Shown here: positions 42,531 through 51,380 of the stretch, piece after piece | Layout of the letters: each line of letters begins with the position of its first letter | Position numbering within the stretch: position 1 is the first letter of the stretch | NCBI RefSeq assembly: GCF_035621475.1 | Contig: NZ_CP141799.1 | Coordinates: forward strand, 4,204,501-4,268,500 | Direction: 5' to 3' | DNA length: 64,000 bases | DNA from: Pseudomonas paeninsulae | GTDB taxonomy: Bacteria; Pseudomonadota; Gammaproteobacteria; Pseudomonadales; Pseudomonadaceae | Made by a program: the position numbers and the translations under genes | The notes under the pieces: model-generated | Seen by the model: only the letters and a program-made list of their open reading frames with translations | Database searches by the model: none | What the model was told of the DNA's origin: nothing

Positions 42531-42558
42531 CGCCGTTATCGGAAGATAGCGGCGTTTT
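42531..42558 (+). terminator. Terminator after the SIMPL gene
   Basis: 10-bp stem CGCCGTTATC / GATAGCGGCG (one T-G wobble), loop GGAA, then TTTT. It separates the SIMPL gene from the dpp operon. Confidence 0.75.
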
Positions 42559-42732
42559 GCCATGTTATCGCCACACAATTGCTCAAATGCGACAACCACG
42601 TACAACTCTCCCACAGTTGCTACGCTGAATGCGTTATGCCCCTTGCCTGCGGCACATGCCATGCATAGTTTCAGCCAAGGTCTCCACGAGAGTCCCCTCA
42701 CGCGAACAACCATAATAATCAATGAGGTCACT

Positions 42733-44334
42733 ATGCGTAAGAACGCCGTCATCCAGGCTTTTCTCGTTGCTGGGCTGATCGCCAGCACTCCGCTGGCTCA
42801 GGCCGCCAGTAACCTGGTGTACTGTTCGGAAGGCAGCCCGGCCGGGTTCGACCCAGGCCTGTACACCACCGGCACCGACTTCGATGCTTCAGCGGAAACC
42901 GTATTCAACCGCCTGACCCAGTTCGAGCGCGGCGGCACCGCCGTCATCCCCGGTCTCGCGGAAAAATGGGACATCGCCGCAGACGGCCTGAGCTACACCT
43001 TCCACCTGCGTCCCGACGTCAAGTTCCACAGCACCGCGTACTTCACGCCGAGTCGCACCTTCAATGCCGTCGACGTGCTGTTCACCTTTCAACGCATGCT
43101 CGACAAGAGTCATCCGTTCCGTAAGGCCTACCCCACCGAGTTCCCCTACTTCACCGACATGGGTATGGACGCCAACATCGCCAAGCTGGAAAAGCTCGAC
43201 GACAAGACCGTCAAGTTCACCCTCAACACAGTGGACGCCGCGTTTATCCAGAACCTGGCGATGAGCTTCGCCTCGATCCACTCGGCCGAATACGCCGGGC
43301 AGTTGCTCAAGGCCGGCCAGGCCGCCGACATCAACCAAAAGCCAATCGGCACCGGGCCCTTCGTATTCAAGCGTTACCAGAAGGACTCGCAGATCCGCTT
43401 CACCGGCAACAAGGAATACTGGAACCCCGATGACGTGAAGATCGACAACCTGATCTTCGCCATCAACACCGACGCCTCGGTGCGCATGCAGAAGCTCAAG
43501 GCTGGCGAATGCCAGGTCAGCGTCTACCCGCGCCCCGCCGATCTGGACTCGCTGAAGCAAGAAGCCAACCTGCAGATGCCGGAACAAGCAGGTTTCAACG
43601 TCGGCTACCTCGCCTACAACACCGAGCACAAGCCGTTCGACAAGCTTGAAGTACGCCAGGCGTTGGACATGGCGGTGAACAAGCAAGGCATCATCGACGC
43701 CGTCTATCAGGGCGCCGGACAACTGGCCGTCAACGGCATGCCACCGACTCAGTGGTCCTACGATGAGACCATCAAGGACGCCGGCTACAACCCGGAAAAG
43801 GCCAGACAACTGTTGAAAGAGGCCGGTGTCGCCGAAGGCACCGAGATCTCCTTGTGGGCCATGCCGGTGCAACGCCCCTACAACCCCAACGCCAAGCTGA
43901 TGGCCGAGATGCTCCAGTCTGACTGGGCCAAGGTCGGCATCAAGGCGAAGATCGTCAGCTACGAATGGGGCGAGTACAACAAACGCGCCAAGGCCGGCGA
44001 GCACGACGCCCTGCTGATCGGCTGGACCGGCGACAACGGTGACCCGGACAACTGGCTGGGCGTGCTGTATGGCTGTGATGCCATCGGTGGCAACAACTAT
44101 GGTCGCTGGTGTGACGCTGAGTTCGACAAGCGTATCAAGCAAGCCAAAGCGATTAACGACAAGGATCAACGCAGCGTCCTCTACAAAGAGGCTCAGCAGA
44201 TCCTCAAGCGCGAAGTGCCGATCACCCCGATTGCCCACTCCACTGTGTACCAGCCGATGAGCAAGAAGGTCCATGGTTTCAAAATCAGCCCATTCGGCCT
44301 GGTTTCGTTCTACGGCGTCAGCGTCAGCAAGTAA
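42733..44334 (+). CDS. dppA1: Dipeptide ABC transporter substrate-binding protein 1
   Basis: Periplasmic binding protein of the SBP_bac_5 (cluster C) family. Signal peptide at residues 1-26 (AQA cleavage), then SNLVYCSEGSPAGFDPGLYTTG typical of DppA. A disulfide pair of Cys near the start and in LYGCDAIGG fits the family. 533 residues from ATG 42733; the frame extends upstream without a signal-like start. It is followed by a hairpin and a second binding protein, dppA2, about half identical by eye. This suggests one permease served by two binding proteins of different specificity. Confidence 0.94.
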   Translation: MRKNAVIQAFLVAGLIASTPLAQAASNLVYCSEGSPAGFDPGLYTTGTDFDASAETVFNRLTQFERGGTAVIPGLAEKWDIAADGLSYTFHLRPDVKFHSTAYFTPSRTFNAVDVLFTFQRMLDKSHPFRKAYPTEFPYFTDMGMDANIAKLEKLDDKTVKFTLNTVDAAFIQNLAMSFASIHSAEYAGQLLKAGQAADINQKPIGTGPFVFKRYQKDSQIRFTGNKEYWNPDDVKIDNLIFAINTDASVRMQKLKAGECQVSVYPRPADLDSLKQEANLQMPEQAGFNVGYLAYNTEHKPFDKLEVRQALDMAVNKQGIIDAVYQGAGQLAVNGMPPTQWSYDETIKDAGYNPEKARQLLKEAGVAEGTEISLWAMPVQRPYNPNAKLMAEMLQSDWAKVGIKAKIVSYEWGEYNKRAKAGEHDALLIGWTGDNGDPDNWLGVLYGCDAIGGNNYGRWCDAEFDKRIKQAKAINDKDQRSVLYKEAQQILKREVPITPIAHSTVYQPMSKKVHGFKISPFGLVSFYGVSVSK

Positions 44335-44350
44335 CCCGCCCAAAGTGAAC

Positions 44351-44379
44351 ACCCGAGCCGGTTACCCACCGGCTCGGGT
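44351..44379 (+). terminator. Strong hairpin between dppA1 and dppA2
   Basis: Perfect 12-bp stem ACCCGAGCCGGT / ACCGGCTCGGGT with a 5-base loop, 16 bp after the dppA1 stop. No U-tract follows, so it more likely protects or attenuates the message than fully terminates it. Confidence 0.7.
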
Positions 44380-44442
44380 TCCGTGCCAGAGCAGCTTATC
44401 CGGCTGTTACTGATCCGCACTGCCGTCCTTCGGGGAAGCACC

Positions 44443-46053
44443 ATGCCGAACTGTCCACGCGTGTTGATCCACCTGCTGCTCTGTGGCGCCCTTGCCACTG
44501 CCAGCCAGACTTATGCCGCCAGCGACAGCCTGGTGGTCTGTACCGAGGCCAGCCCGGAAGGCTTCGACATCGTCCAGTACACCGCGGCGACCACCGCCGA
44601 TGCCGCGGCGGAAACCGTGCTCGAGCGCCTGGTCGATTTCGCGCCGGGCAGCACCGCGCTGATCCCCGGCCTGGCCGAGCGCTGGGACGTCTCCGCCGAT
44701 GGCCTGAGCTACACCTTTCACCTGCGCCGGGGGGTGAAATTCCACAGCACCGCCTGGTTTACCCCGAGCCGCGAGTTGAATGCCGACGACGTGCTCTGGA
44801 GCTTGCAACGCCAGCTCGACCCGCAGCATCCCTGGCACCAGCTGTCCGTGCGCGGCTTCCCCTATGCCGAAGCCATGGGCATGGCGCAGCTGATCGAACG
44901 CATCGACAAACTCGACGACAGTACCGTGCGCTTCGTCCTCAAACACCCCGAAGCGCCCTTCCTGGCCGACCTGGCCATGGGCTTCGCGTCCATCTATTCC
45001 GCCGAGTACGCCGGGCAGTTGCTCGCCCAGGGCAAGAGCGAACAGCTCAACCGCCTGCCAATCGGTACCGGCCCCTTCGTCTTCGAACGCTATGCCAAAG
45101 ACGCCCAGGTGCGTTTTCGCGGCAACCCGCAGTACTGGAATGGCGCGCCGGCACTCGAGCGGCTGATCTTCGCCATCACCCCCGAGCCCACTGTGCGTCA
45201 GCAGAAGCTCAAGGCCGGCGACTGCCAGATCGCCCTGTACCCGCGGCCGGTGGACATTGCGGCACTGAACGCCGACCCCGCGCTGCAGGTGCTGGAGCTG
45301 GACTCGCTGCTCACCGCCTATATCGGCATCAATACCCGCCATCCACCGCTGGACGATGTGCGCGTACGCCAGGCACTCAACCTGGCCTTCGACAAGGCCG
45401 CCTACCTGCGCGCGCAATACGGTGAGGGCGGCGCCAGCCCGGCCGTGGCGCCCTACCCGGCGACGCTCTGGGGCCACGACCCTGGCCTGACCGGTTGGCC
45501 CTATGATGTCGAGCGCGCCAAACAGTTGCTGCGCGACGCAGGCCTCGGCGCCGGCTTCAAGCTGTCGATCTGGACCCGCCCCGGCGGCGGCCCGACCAAC
45601 CCCAACCCGGGCATAGGCGCGCAGATGCTCCAGGCCGATCTCGCGGCCATCGGCATCCAGGCCGATATCCGCATGTTCGAGTGGGGTGAGCTGATCAAGC
45701 GAGCGAAGAATGGCGAACACGACCTGGTGTTCATGGGCTGGGCCGGCGACAACGGCGACCCGGACAACTTCCTCACCCCCAACCTGTCCTGCGCGGCCGC
45801 GGCAAGCGGCGAAAACCAGGCCGGCTGGTGCGACAAGCACTTCGAGGCGCTGATCAGCCAGGCCCGCCAGGTGCACGACCAGGCGCAACGGGCCGCGCTG
45901 TATCGCCAGGCTCTGGCAATCTTTCATGAGCAGGCGCCCTGGATCGCCCTGGCCCATCCCAAGCAGTTCAGCGTCCTGCGCAAGGGCGTCCAGGGTTTCG
46001 TCCTCAGCCCCATGGGCTCGAACAACTTCGCCAGGGTGAAATTCGACCCGTAG
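44443..46053 (+). CDS. dppA2: Dipeptide ABC transporter substrate-binding protein 2
   Basis: Second SBP_bac_5 binding protein, 536 residues, with a signal peptide ending near TYAA (about residue 25) and DSLVVCTEASPEGFDIVQYT at the mature start. It keeps the FHLRRGVKFHSTAWFTPSRELNADDV and GWAGDNGDPDNF segments seen in dppA1 but differs in the ligand-pocket region, so a different peptide range is likely. Its TAG stop (46051-46053) lies inside the following REP palindrome. ATG 44443 is chosen because the signal peptide starts there. Confidence 0.93.
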   Translation: MPNCPRVLIHLLLCGALATASQTYAASDSLVVCTEASPEGFDIVQYTAATTADAAAETVLERLVDFAPGSTALIPGLAERWDVSADGLSYTFHLRRGVKFHSTAWFTPSRELNADDVLWSLQRQLDPQHPWHQLSVRGFPYAEAMGMAQLIERIDKLDDSTVRFVLKHPEAPFLADLAMGFASIYSAEYAGQLLAQGKSEQLNRLPIGTGPFVFERYAKDAQVRFRGNPQYWNGAPALERLIFAITPEPTVRQQKLKAGDCQIALYPRPVDIAALNADPALQVLELDSLLTAYIGINTRHPPLDDVRVRQALNLAFDKAAYLRAQYGEGGASPAVAPYPATLWGHDPGLTGWPYDVERAKQLLRDAGLGAGFKLSIWTRPGGGPTNPNPGIGAQMLQADLAAIGIQADIRMFEWGELIKRAKNGEHDLVFMGWAGDNGDPDNFLTPNLSCAAAASGENQAGWCDKHFEALISQARQVHDQAQRAALYRQALAIFHEQAPWIALAHPKQFSVLRKGVQGFVLSPMGSNNFARVKFDP

Positions 46054-46102
46054 GAGCGGGCCATGCCCGCGAACAGCTATCGCGGGCATGGCCCGCTCCT
46101 AC
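46050..46102. repeat. REP doublet (REPIN) after dppA2
   Basis: Two perfect inverted 23-bp arms (46050-46072 and 46080-46102), starting GTAGGAGCGGG and ending GGGCATGGCCCGC on the other side, with a 7-base loop. Each arm also contains its own GCGGGCCATGCCCGC palindrome. This is the classic Pseudomonas REP form. It supplies the stop codon of dppA2. Confidence 0.9.
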
Positions 46103-46137
46103 GCCGTCATTGATGAATGTCTCCCCACAACAACAGC

Positions 46138-46157
46138 GCCGGGCCACGCAGCCCGGC
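46138..46157 (+). other. Small hairpin before dppB
   Basis: GCCGGGC-cacgca-GCCCGGC, 34 bp upstream of the dppB start and after the REP doublet. It could stabilise the 5' side of the dppB message. Confidence 0.4.
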
Positions 46158-46190
46158 ACACCGAGCCAACCGTTGGAGTGCTGATATCCC

Positions 46191-47201
46191 ATGTTGTCCT
46201 TTATTGCTCGCCGCCTGGGGCTGCTGATCCCCACCTTTTTCGGCATCACCTTGCTCACCTTCGCCCTGATTCGCATGATCCCCGGCGACCCGGTGGAAGT
46301 GATGATGGGTGAACGCCGGGTCGACCCGGTCATGCACGCCGAAGCCATGGAGCGCCTGGGCCTGAACAAGCCGCTATACGCCCAGTACATCGACTACATC
46401 GGCCAACTGGCTCAGGGCGACCTTGGCGAATCGCTGCGCACCCGCACCAGTGTCTGGAGCGAGTTCCTCACCCTGTTCCCCGCGACCCTGGAGCTGGCCC
46501 TCGCCGCCCTGCTGTTCGCCGGCAGCCTGGGCCTGATCGCCGGGGTGGTGGCCGCACTGAAACGCGGCTCGCTGTTCGATCACGGGGTGATGGGCATCTC
46601 CCTGGCCGGCTATTCCATGCCGATCTTCTGGTGGGGCCTGCTGCTGATCATGTTTTTCTCGGTGTGGCTGGGCTGGACACCGGTGTCCGGGCGCATCGAC
46701 CTGCTCTACGACATCCCGCCGGTGACCGGCTTCATGCTGATCGACAGCCTGCTCAGCGGTGAAGAAGGCGCCTTCGCCGATGCCCTGCACCACCTGGTCC
46801 TGCCGGCCATCGTGCTCGGCACCATCCCCCTGGCGGTGATCGCCCGGATGACCCGCTCGGCGATGCTCGAAGTGCTGGGTGAGGACTATGTGCGCACCGC
46901 CCGCGCCAAGGGCCTGTCACCGGCGCGGGTGGTGTTCGTCCACGGCCTGCGCAACGCGCTGATTCCGGTGCTCACGGTGTTTGGCCTGCAGGTCGGCGCC
47001 CTGCTCGCTGGCGCGGTGCTGACCGAAACCATCTTTTCCTGGCCGGGCATTGGCAAGTGGCTGATCGAATCGATCGGCGCCCGCGACTACCCGGTCGTGC
47101 AGAACGGCATCCTGCTGATCGCCTGCCTGGTGATCCTGGTCAACTTCGTGGTGGACATCCTCTACGGCCTGGCCAATCCACGCATTCGCCATCAGCGCTA
47201 A
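46191..47201 (+). CDS. dppB: Dipeptide ABC transporter permease DppB
   Basis: Inner-membrane permease, 336 residues, six helices. It starts LSFIARRLGLLIPTFFGITLLTFALIRMIPGDPVE, the usual DppB/OppB N terminus, and has the EAA-type coupling loop EDYVRTARAKGLSPARVVFVHGLRNALIPV. It follows dppA2 after 137 bp containing a REP doublet. A structured repeat begins 4 bp after its stop. Confidence 0.95.
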   Translation: MLSFIARRLGLLIPTFFGITLLTFALIRMIPGDPVEVMMGERRVDPVMHAEAMERLGLNKPLYAQYIDYIGQLAQGDLGESLRTRTSVWSEFLTLFPATLELALAALLFAGSLGLIAGVVAALKRGSLFDHGVMGISLAGYSMPIFWWGLLLIMFFSVWLGWTPVSGRIDLLYDIPPVTGFMLIDSLLSGEEGAFADALHHLVLPAIVLGTIPLAVIARMTRSAMLEVLGEDYVRTARAKGLSPARVVFVHGLRNALIPVLTVFGLQVGALLAGAVLTETIFSWPGIGKWLIESIGARDYPVVQNGILLIACLVILVNFVVDILYGLANPRIRHQR

Positions 47202-47204
47202 GAG

Positions 47205-47336
47205 CCTGCCCATGGCCTGCTGCGCGTCAGCGATACCGCGTCAAATCCGTCTCGAGATGCTCATTTGCCAGAGCAAACTGCGCTCTCTCGACAAATTTTT
47301 CCTTGTCTCGCTCTAGCTCGCGAGGCCATGCACAGG
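47205..47336. repeat. Structured MITE-like element, copy 3
   Basis: 132 bp filling almost the whole dppB-dppC gap, in the opposite orientation to copies 1 and 2. Ends pair as CCTGCCCATGGCCT with the complement of AGGCCATGCACAGG. Read on the minus strand, the middle stem is AAATTTGTC / GACGGATTT (two G-T wobbles), and the apical hairpin TTTGC-N4-GCAAA is at 47264-47277. Conserved unpaired segments GAGAGAGCGCAG and TGAGCATCTCGA match copy 2. The dppC ribosome site follows directly. Confidence 0.8.
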
Positions 47337-47352
47337 TTCTACGGAGCCCACT

Positions 47353-48264
47353 ATGACAACTGAAACCGTTACACCCGTCATCGACCAAAGCCTGCTCTAC
47401 CCCTCGCCGCTGCAGGAATTCTGGCAGGCCTTCGCGCACAACAAGGGCGCAGTAGCCGGTTTGCTGTTCATGTGCCTGCTGGTGTTCTGCGCGCTGTTTG
47501 CCCCCTGGGTGGCGCCGTTCGATCCCAGCGAGCAGTACCGCGACTTCATGCTGACCCCGCCAGCCTGGCTCGCAGGCGGCCAACTGCAGTTTCTCCTGGG
47601 CACCGACGAGCTGGGCCGCGACCTGCTCTCGCGGCTGATTCACGGTGCACGCCTGTCGCTGCTGATCGGCCTGGCCTCGGTCGTGCTGTCGCTGATCCCC
47701 GGCATTCTCCTGGGCCTCACCGCCGGCTTCTTCCCGCGCCTGCTCGGCCCCTCGATCATGCGCCTGATGGACATCATGCTGGCGCTGCCGTCCTTGCTGC
47801 TGGCGGTGGCCGTCGTCGCGATCCTTGGCCCTGGGCTGATCAACACCATCTTCGCCATCGCCATCGTCTCGCTGCCATCCTATGTGCGCCTGACCCGCGC
47901 CGCGGTAATGGGCGAACTGAACCGCGATTACGTCACCGCCGCGCGCCTGGCCGGCGCCAGCCTGCCGCGGTTGATGTTCGTCAGCGTGCTGCCCAACTGC
48001 ATGGCGCCGCTGATCGTGCAGGCCACCCTGAGTTTTTCCTCGGCGATTCTCGACGCCGCCGCCCTGGGCTTCCTCGGCCTCGGCGTACAACCGCCAACGC
48101 CGGAGTGGGGCACCATGCTGGCCTCGGCACGCGACTATATCGAGCGCGCCTGGTGGGTGGTCACCCTGCCCGGCCTGACCATCCTGCTCAGCGTGCTGGC
48201 GATCAACCTGATGGGCGACGGCCTGCGCGATGCGCTCGATCCGAAGCTGAAAAATGCCCAGTGA
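47353..48264 (+). CDS. dppC: Dipeptide ABC transporter permease DppC
   Basis: Second inner-membrane permease, 303 residues, with the N-terminal OppC-type segment (FWQAFAHNKGAVAGLLFMCLLVFCALFAPWVAP), LGTDELGRDLLSRLIHGARLSL and the coupling loop RDYVTAARLAGASLPRLMFVSVLPN. GGAG lies 8 bases before ATG 47353. A GAGGAGG site and a mini-ORF follow its stop. Confidence 0.95.
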   Translation: MTTETVTPVIDQSLLYPSPLQEFWQAFAHNKGAVAGLLFMCLLVFCALFAPWVAPFDPSEQYRDFMLTPPAWLAGGQLQFLLGTDELGRDLLSRLIHGARLSLLIGLASVVLSLIPGILLGLTAGFFPRLLGPSIMRLMDIMLALPSLLLAVAVVAILGPGLINTIFAIAIVSLPSYVRLTRAAVMGELNRDYVTAARLAGASLPRLMFVSVLPNCMAPLIVQATLSFSSAILDAAALGFLGLGVQPPTPEWGTMLASARDYIERAWWVVTLPGLTILLSVLAINLMGDGLRDALDPKLKNAQ

Positions 48265-48274
48265 GGAGGCCAGC

Positions 48275-48430
48275 ATGAGCCGCACTGCACAACATTTCGT
48301 AGGATGGGTTGAGCGCAGCGATACCCATCATTACCGCTCGACCAGCAGCATGGGTATCGCGCCGCTCAACTTTGCGCGGCCCGACCCATCCTACCGTCGC
48401 CCAAATGCACGCCCGGAGACCGCCGTATGA
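48275..48430 (+). CDS. 51-codon mini-ORF through a repeat, overlapping the dppD start
   Basis: ATG 48275 follows the dppC stop (48262-48264) with a strong GAGGAGG site about 5 bases upstream. The frame runs 51 codons, straight through the REP-like repeat, and stops at TGA 48428-48430, which overlaps the dppD ATG (48427-48429). The first two codons, ATG AGC, are the same as those of dppD. The peptide is not recognisable. It could be a by-product of the repeat inserting at the old dppD start, now acting as a translational-coupling leader. Confidence 0.4.
   Translation: MSRTAQHFVGWVERSDTHHYRSTSSMGIAPLNFARPDPSYRRPNARPETAV
48299..48394. repeat. REP-like inverted repeat between dppC and dppD
   Basis: 96 bp bounded by GTAGGATGGG and CCCATCCTAC. 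The left 31 bases are identical to the reverse complement of 5156-5186. The right half is a diverged inverted copy (ATGGGTATCGCGCCGCTCAAC...). Confidence 0.8.
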
Positions 48431-49394
48431 GCCTGCTCGACATCAAGAATCTCAGCGTGCGCTTCGGCGGCGCCAACGCCGTGCCGGTGGTCGATGGCCT
48501 CGACCTCTCGGTGGACAAGGGCGAGGTGCTGGCCATCGTCGGCGAGTCCGGCTCGGGCAAATCGGTGACCATGATGGCGCTGATGGGCTTGATCGACGCC
48601 CCTGGCATCGTCCGCGCCGACAGCCTGCAATTCGACGGCACCGACATGCTGCGCCTGAAGGGCCGGCAGCGCCGGCACATCGTCGGCAAGGACCTGGCGA
48701 TGATCTTCCAGGACCCGATGACCTCGCTCAACCCCAGTTTCACCGTGGGTTTCCAGATCGAGGAAGTGCTCCGTCAGCACCTCAACCTGTCGGCCAAGGC
48801 CGCCCGCCAGCGCGCCCTGCAACTGCTCGAACGGGTCGAGATTCCCGCCGCCGAAAGCCGCCTCGGCGCTTACCCGCACCAGCTCTCCGGTGGCATGAGC
48901 CAGCGCGTGGCAATCGCCATGGCGATTGCCGCCGAGCCCAAACTGCTGATCGCCGACGAACCGACCACCGCGCTGGACGTGACCATCCAGGCGCAAATCA
49001 TGGCGCTGCTGCTCGACCTGCAACGCGAGCAGAACATGGGCCTGGTGCTGATCACCCACGACCTCGCCGTGGTCGCCGAAACCGCCCAGCGCGTCTGCGT
49101 GATGTACGCCGGACAAGCGGTGGAAATCGGCCGGGTGCCGCACCTGTTCGACGCGCCCAGCCATCCCTATACCGAAGCGCTGCTCGCGGCGATTCCCGAA
49201 CACAGCCTGGGCGCCCGGCGTCTGGCCACCCTGCCCGGCATCGTCCCCGGACGCTTCGACCGCCCCCAGGGTTGCCTGCTCGCGCCGCGCTGCCCCTACG
49301 TGCAAAGCAACTGCCATGCGCAGCGACCGACGCTGGACCCGCAGGTCCACGGCGCGGCGCGCTGCTTCTATCCGCTCAATCAGGAGGTCACGGG

Positions 49395-49398
<4 letters not shown>
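48427..49398 (+). CDS. dppD: Dipeptide ABC transporter ATPase DppD
   Basis: ABC ATPase, 323 residues. Walker A is GESGSGKSV at about residues 39-47, the signature [15 protein letters not shown], and Walker [14 protein letters not shown]. The C-terminal oligopeptide_HPY segment with cysteines ([15 protein letters not shown]) is the typical DppD/OppD Fe-S-type region. It overlaps dppF by 4 bp (ATGA). Confidence 0.96.
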
Positions 49399-50384
<986 letters not shown>

Positions 50385-50416
50385 CAGGCTGGGCAACCCG
50401 GTAACGCGTTGGACTG

Positions 50417-50440
50417 AGAGGGTGTGAAAAAACCCCCTCT
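50417..50440 (+). terminator. Hairpin after dppF
   Basis: AGAGGG and CCCTCT arms with a 12-base A-rich loop, about 35 bp past dppF and before the convergent pxpA end. A modest terminator candidate. Confidence 0.45.
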
Positions 50441-50530
50441 GCGGCGACGGCTGCAACCATCGGCAGTCCGCTCGGGCGTTGGCCGGCTCGGCCGGCGTTG
50501 CGTTCGGAGGAGGGGCGGCTTCGGAGCGCC

Positions 50531-51277
50531 TCACATGGCGTCCAGCAGCGCCCGCAAACGCCGCAGCACGGCCAACGATTCGGCATTGTCGCCATGCACA
50601 CAGAGGCTGTCGGCACAGAGCTGCAGCGGTTTGCCGTCGATATCGGCAAAGGCTTCGCCCTGGGCGATGGCCAGGCCCTGATCGAGAATCCGCTGCGGAT
50701 CGCGGTGCAGCGCATCGGCCAGCCGCCGGGGCGCCAACTGACCGTCGGCCAGGTAGGCGCGGTCGGCGAAAGCCTCGAAGATCAGTGGCACGTCGGCGGC
50801 ATCGGCAAACTCCAGCTCGCGGCGGTTATCGATCAGCGCCAAGACCATTAGCGGCAAGCCCTTGCGGTAGCTGGCACAGGCATCCAGCACCGCCGCGAGC
50901 AAGGCATCGTCGCGCACCAGGTCGTTGTACAGCGCGCCATGCGGCTTGACGTAGGCCAGCTGACTACCGGCGGAGCGGCAGAAGGCATCCAGCGCGCCGA
51001 TCTGATAGAGCACCTGGGCGGTGACCTCCTCCGGCGAGCAGGCCAGATGCCGGCGGCCGAAGCCGACCAGGTCGGGGTAGGCGGGATGCGCGCCGATGCT
51101 CACCCCATACTGCACCGCCAGGGCGACAGTACGCTGCATGCTCAGCGGATCGCCGGCGTGAAAGCCACAGGCCAGGTTGGCCTGATCGACCAACGGCATG
51201 GCCAGGGCATCATCACCCATGCTCCAGGCGCCGAAACTCTCGCCCATATCGCAATTCAGCAGGATTCGTCTGTTCAT
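50531..51277 (-). CDS. pxpA: 5-oxoprolinase subunit A (LamB/YcsF family)
   Basis: 248-residue LamB/YcsF-family protein. PxpA with PxpBC forms the prokaryotic ATP-dependent 5-oxoprolinase that returns pyroglutamate to glutamate. It starts MNRRILLNCDMGESFGAWSMGDD with the family NCDMGE motif, then ANLACGFHAGDP and VKPHGALYNDL. ATG 51277 is chosen for that N terminus. pxpB and pxpC are not in the window. It sits convergent to the dipeptide transporter and downstream of the flavoprotein gene; a link with peptide-derived pyroglutamate is inference. Confidence 0.88.
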   Translation of the reverse strand: MNRRILLNCDMGESFGAWSMGDDALAMPLVDQANLACGFHAGDPLSMQRTVALAVQYGVSIGAHPAYPDLVGFGRRHLACSPEEVTAQVLYQIGALDAFCRSAGSQLAYVKPHGALYNDLVRDDALLAAVLDACASYRKGLPLMVLALIDNRRELEFADAADVPLIFEAFADRAYLADGQLAPRRLADALHRDPQRILDQGLAIAQGEAFADIDGKPLQLCADSLCVHGDNAESLAVLRRLRALLDAM

Positions 51278-51380
51278 GGGCACAAGCTTAGAGCGCCGGC
51301 AGGAGCAGTACCAGTGCCCCGGATGCAGTCCGCCGTCATGCTCGCGCTGAGCCGGCCGCAAACTACATCCGGACTAGGCG

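Noticed and set aside
44407..46089. 560-codon minus-strand ORF opposite dppA2
   Set aside because: Antisense shadow; its end also reads into the REP doublet. The parallel ORF opposite dppA1 (42889-44352) was rejected for the same reason.
48309..49394. Long upstream extension of the dppF frame through dppD
   Set aside because: The stretch before 49395 is an off-frame reading of dppD (Arg/Pro-rich), while the conserved DppF protein starts at ATG 49395.
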